Both the position numbers and the translations under genes were made by a program. The notes under the pieces are model-generated. The model was not told where the DNA came from and ran no database searches. It saw nothing but the letters and a program-made list of their open reading frames with translations. A stretch of 6,127 nucleotides of DNA from NCBI GenBank assembly GCA_021827285.1, contig JAKAWM010000189.1:1-6127 (forward strand). Reading direction: 5' to 3'. Source of the DNA: Actinomycetes bacterium. Its GTDB lineage: Bacteria > Actinomycetota > Acidimicrobiia > Acidimicrobiales > Palsa-688. Positions 5,693 through 6,127 of the stretch are shown in pieces (position 1 is the first letter of the stretch; each line of letters starts with the position of its first letter).

Positions 5693-6127
5693 TCAGTCCA
5701 GTGAGGTCGCCTCGAAAGTTCGCACTCGGTCATCGAGAGGCAGGACCATGGCGGGGTTAGGGTGCGTGTGCTCCTTGGCCAGCATCTTGATAGCCGTGCC
5801 GTAGGTCAGGAACTCGACCACGTGACGGGCGAAATGAACAGGGCGGTCGATAATCTTGGCGTCGACCAGGCCAGCCCCGCCCGCTTGGACAATATGGCTC
5901 TGGAGCTCCCCCATGGCCGCTTCGCGAGCCTGGTACAACGTCTCGGTGTAGTTGGTGAGCTCCACGTTCTGGGTTGTCTGGCCCATGGCCGTCCCCAGAG
6001 CGCGGCGGGGAGCGTGGATGTAAGACACCCCGGCCACCAGGTCGAGGGGGTACCAACCGGCGGAGCTGAGCACAGCGAAGTCCCGAGCAGAAAGATCGCA
6101 CAAAAATGGGGTGCGATAGCTGACCGG
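5693..6127 (-). CDS. YbjQ/UPF0145-type heavy-metal-binding domain protein, C-terminal part (runs off right edge)
   Basis: The visible 144 residues end at TGA (5693-5695). The fold family is recognised from DLSARDFAVLSSAGWYPLDL, GVSYIH, and the long conserved helix NVELTNYTETLYQAREAAM leading into GAGLVDAKI, which resembles the YbjQ heavy-metal-binding domain (PF01906-type). Biochemical role is not well established for the family; metal binding is a family-level annotation. A TTG at 6103 could be a start, but the frame stays open to the edge as PVSYRTPF, and a segment of this kind just before DLS is common between domains in actinobacterial proteins of this family that carry two such domains. 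I therefore treat it as the second domain of a longer protein whose 5' end is outside the window. It converges on the GGDEF gene, with no evident functional link. Confidence 0.8.
   Translation of the reverse strand, partial: PVSYRTPFLCDLSARDFAVLSSAGWYPLDLVAGVSYIHAPRRALGTAMGQTTQNVELTNYTETLYQAREAAMGELQSHIVQAGGAGLVDAKIIDRPVHFARHVVEFLTYGTAIKMLAKEHTHPNPAMVLPLDDRVRTFEATSLD

Overview
The window is GC-rich, bacterial, chromosomal-looking DNA with strong G/C bias at third codon positions. The gene set (CobB/CobQ pair, an EAL-DICT protein, a GAF-GGDEF-HD-GYP protein, a YbjQ-type heavy-metal-binding protein) suggests an actinobacterium. Placement below phylum is not possible from this sequence alone. 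I saw no tRNA, rRNA, CRISPR array, insertion sequence or phage gene.

Layout. Positions 1-1851 (minus strand) hold the corrin-ring amidation genes: cobB (454-1851, complete) followed by the first part of cobQ (355 down to the left edge). At 1850-2182 on the plus strand lies a 5'-truncated remnant of a BtuF-like cobalamin-binding protein, head-to-head with cobB; its start region overlaps the cobB start codon. Positions 2220-5569 form a divergent cyclic-di-GMP locus: an EAL-DICT gene (2220-3497, minus) and a GAF-GGDEF-HD-GYP gene (3740-5569, plus), separated by a 242-bp intergenic region that contains inverted and direct repeats. The right end (5693-6127, minus) holds the C-terminal part of a YbjQ/UPF0145-type protein that continues past the window edge.

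Function. CobB amidates the a and c side chains of cobyrinic acid. CobQ later amidates the b, d, e and g side chains to give cobyric acid, so the left part is a vitamin B12 synthesis operon with a decayed B12-binding gene beside it. In the divergent pair, the plus-strand protein looks competent both to make c-di-GMP (intact GGDEF) and to degrade it (intact HD-GYP motifs) under control of a GAF sensor. The EAL partner has lost several residues needed for phosphodiesterase activity and is more likely a c-di-GMP-binding or regulatory protein.

I did not find a clearly undescribed system. The items most worth a second look are the truncated btuF/cobB junction, the degenerate EAL protein paired with an apparently active GGDEF/HD-GYP protein, the repeats between them, and a coding-like tail after the cobB stop codon.
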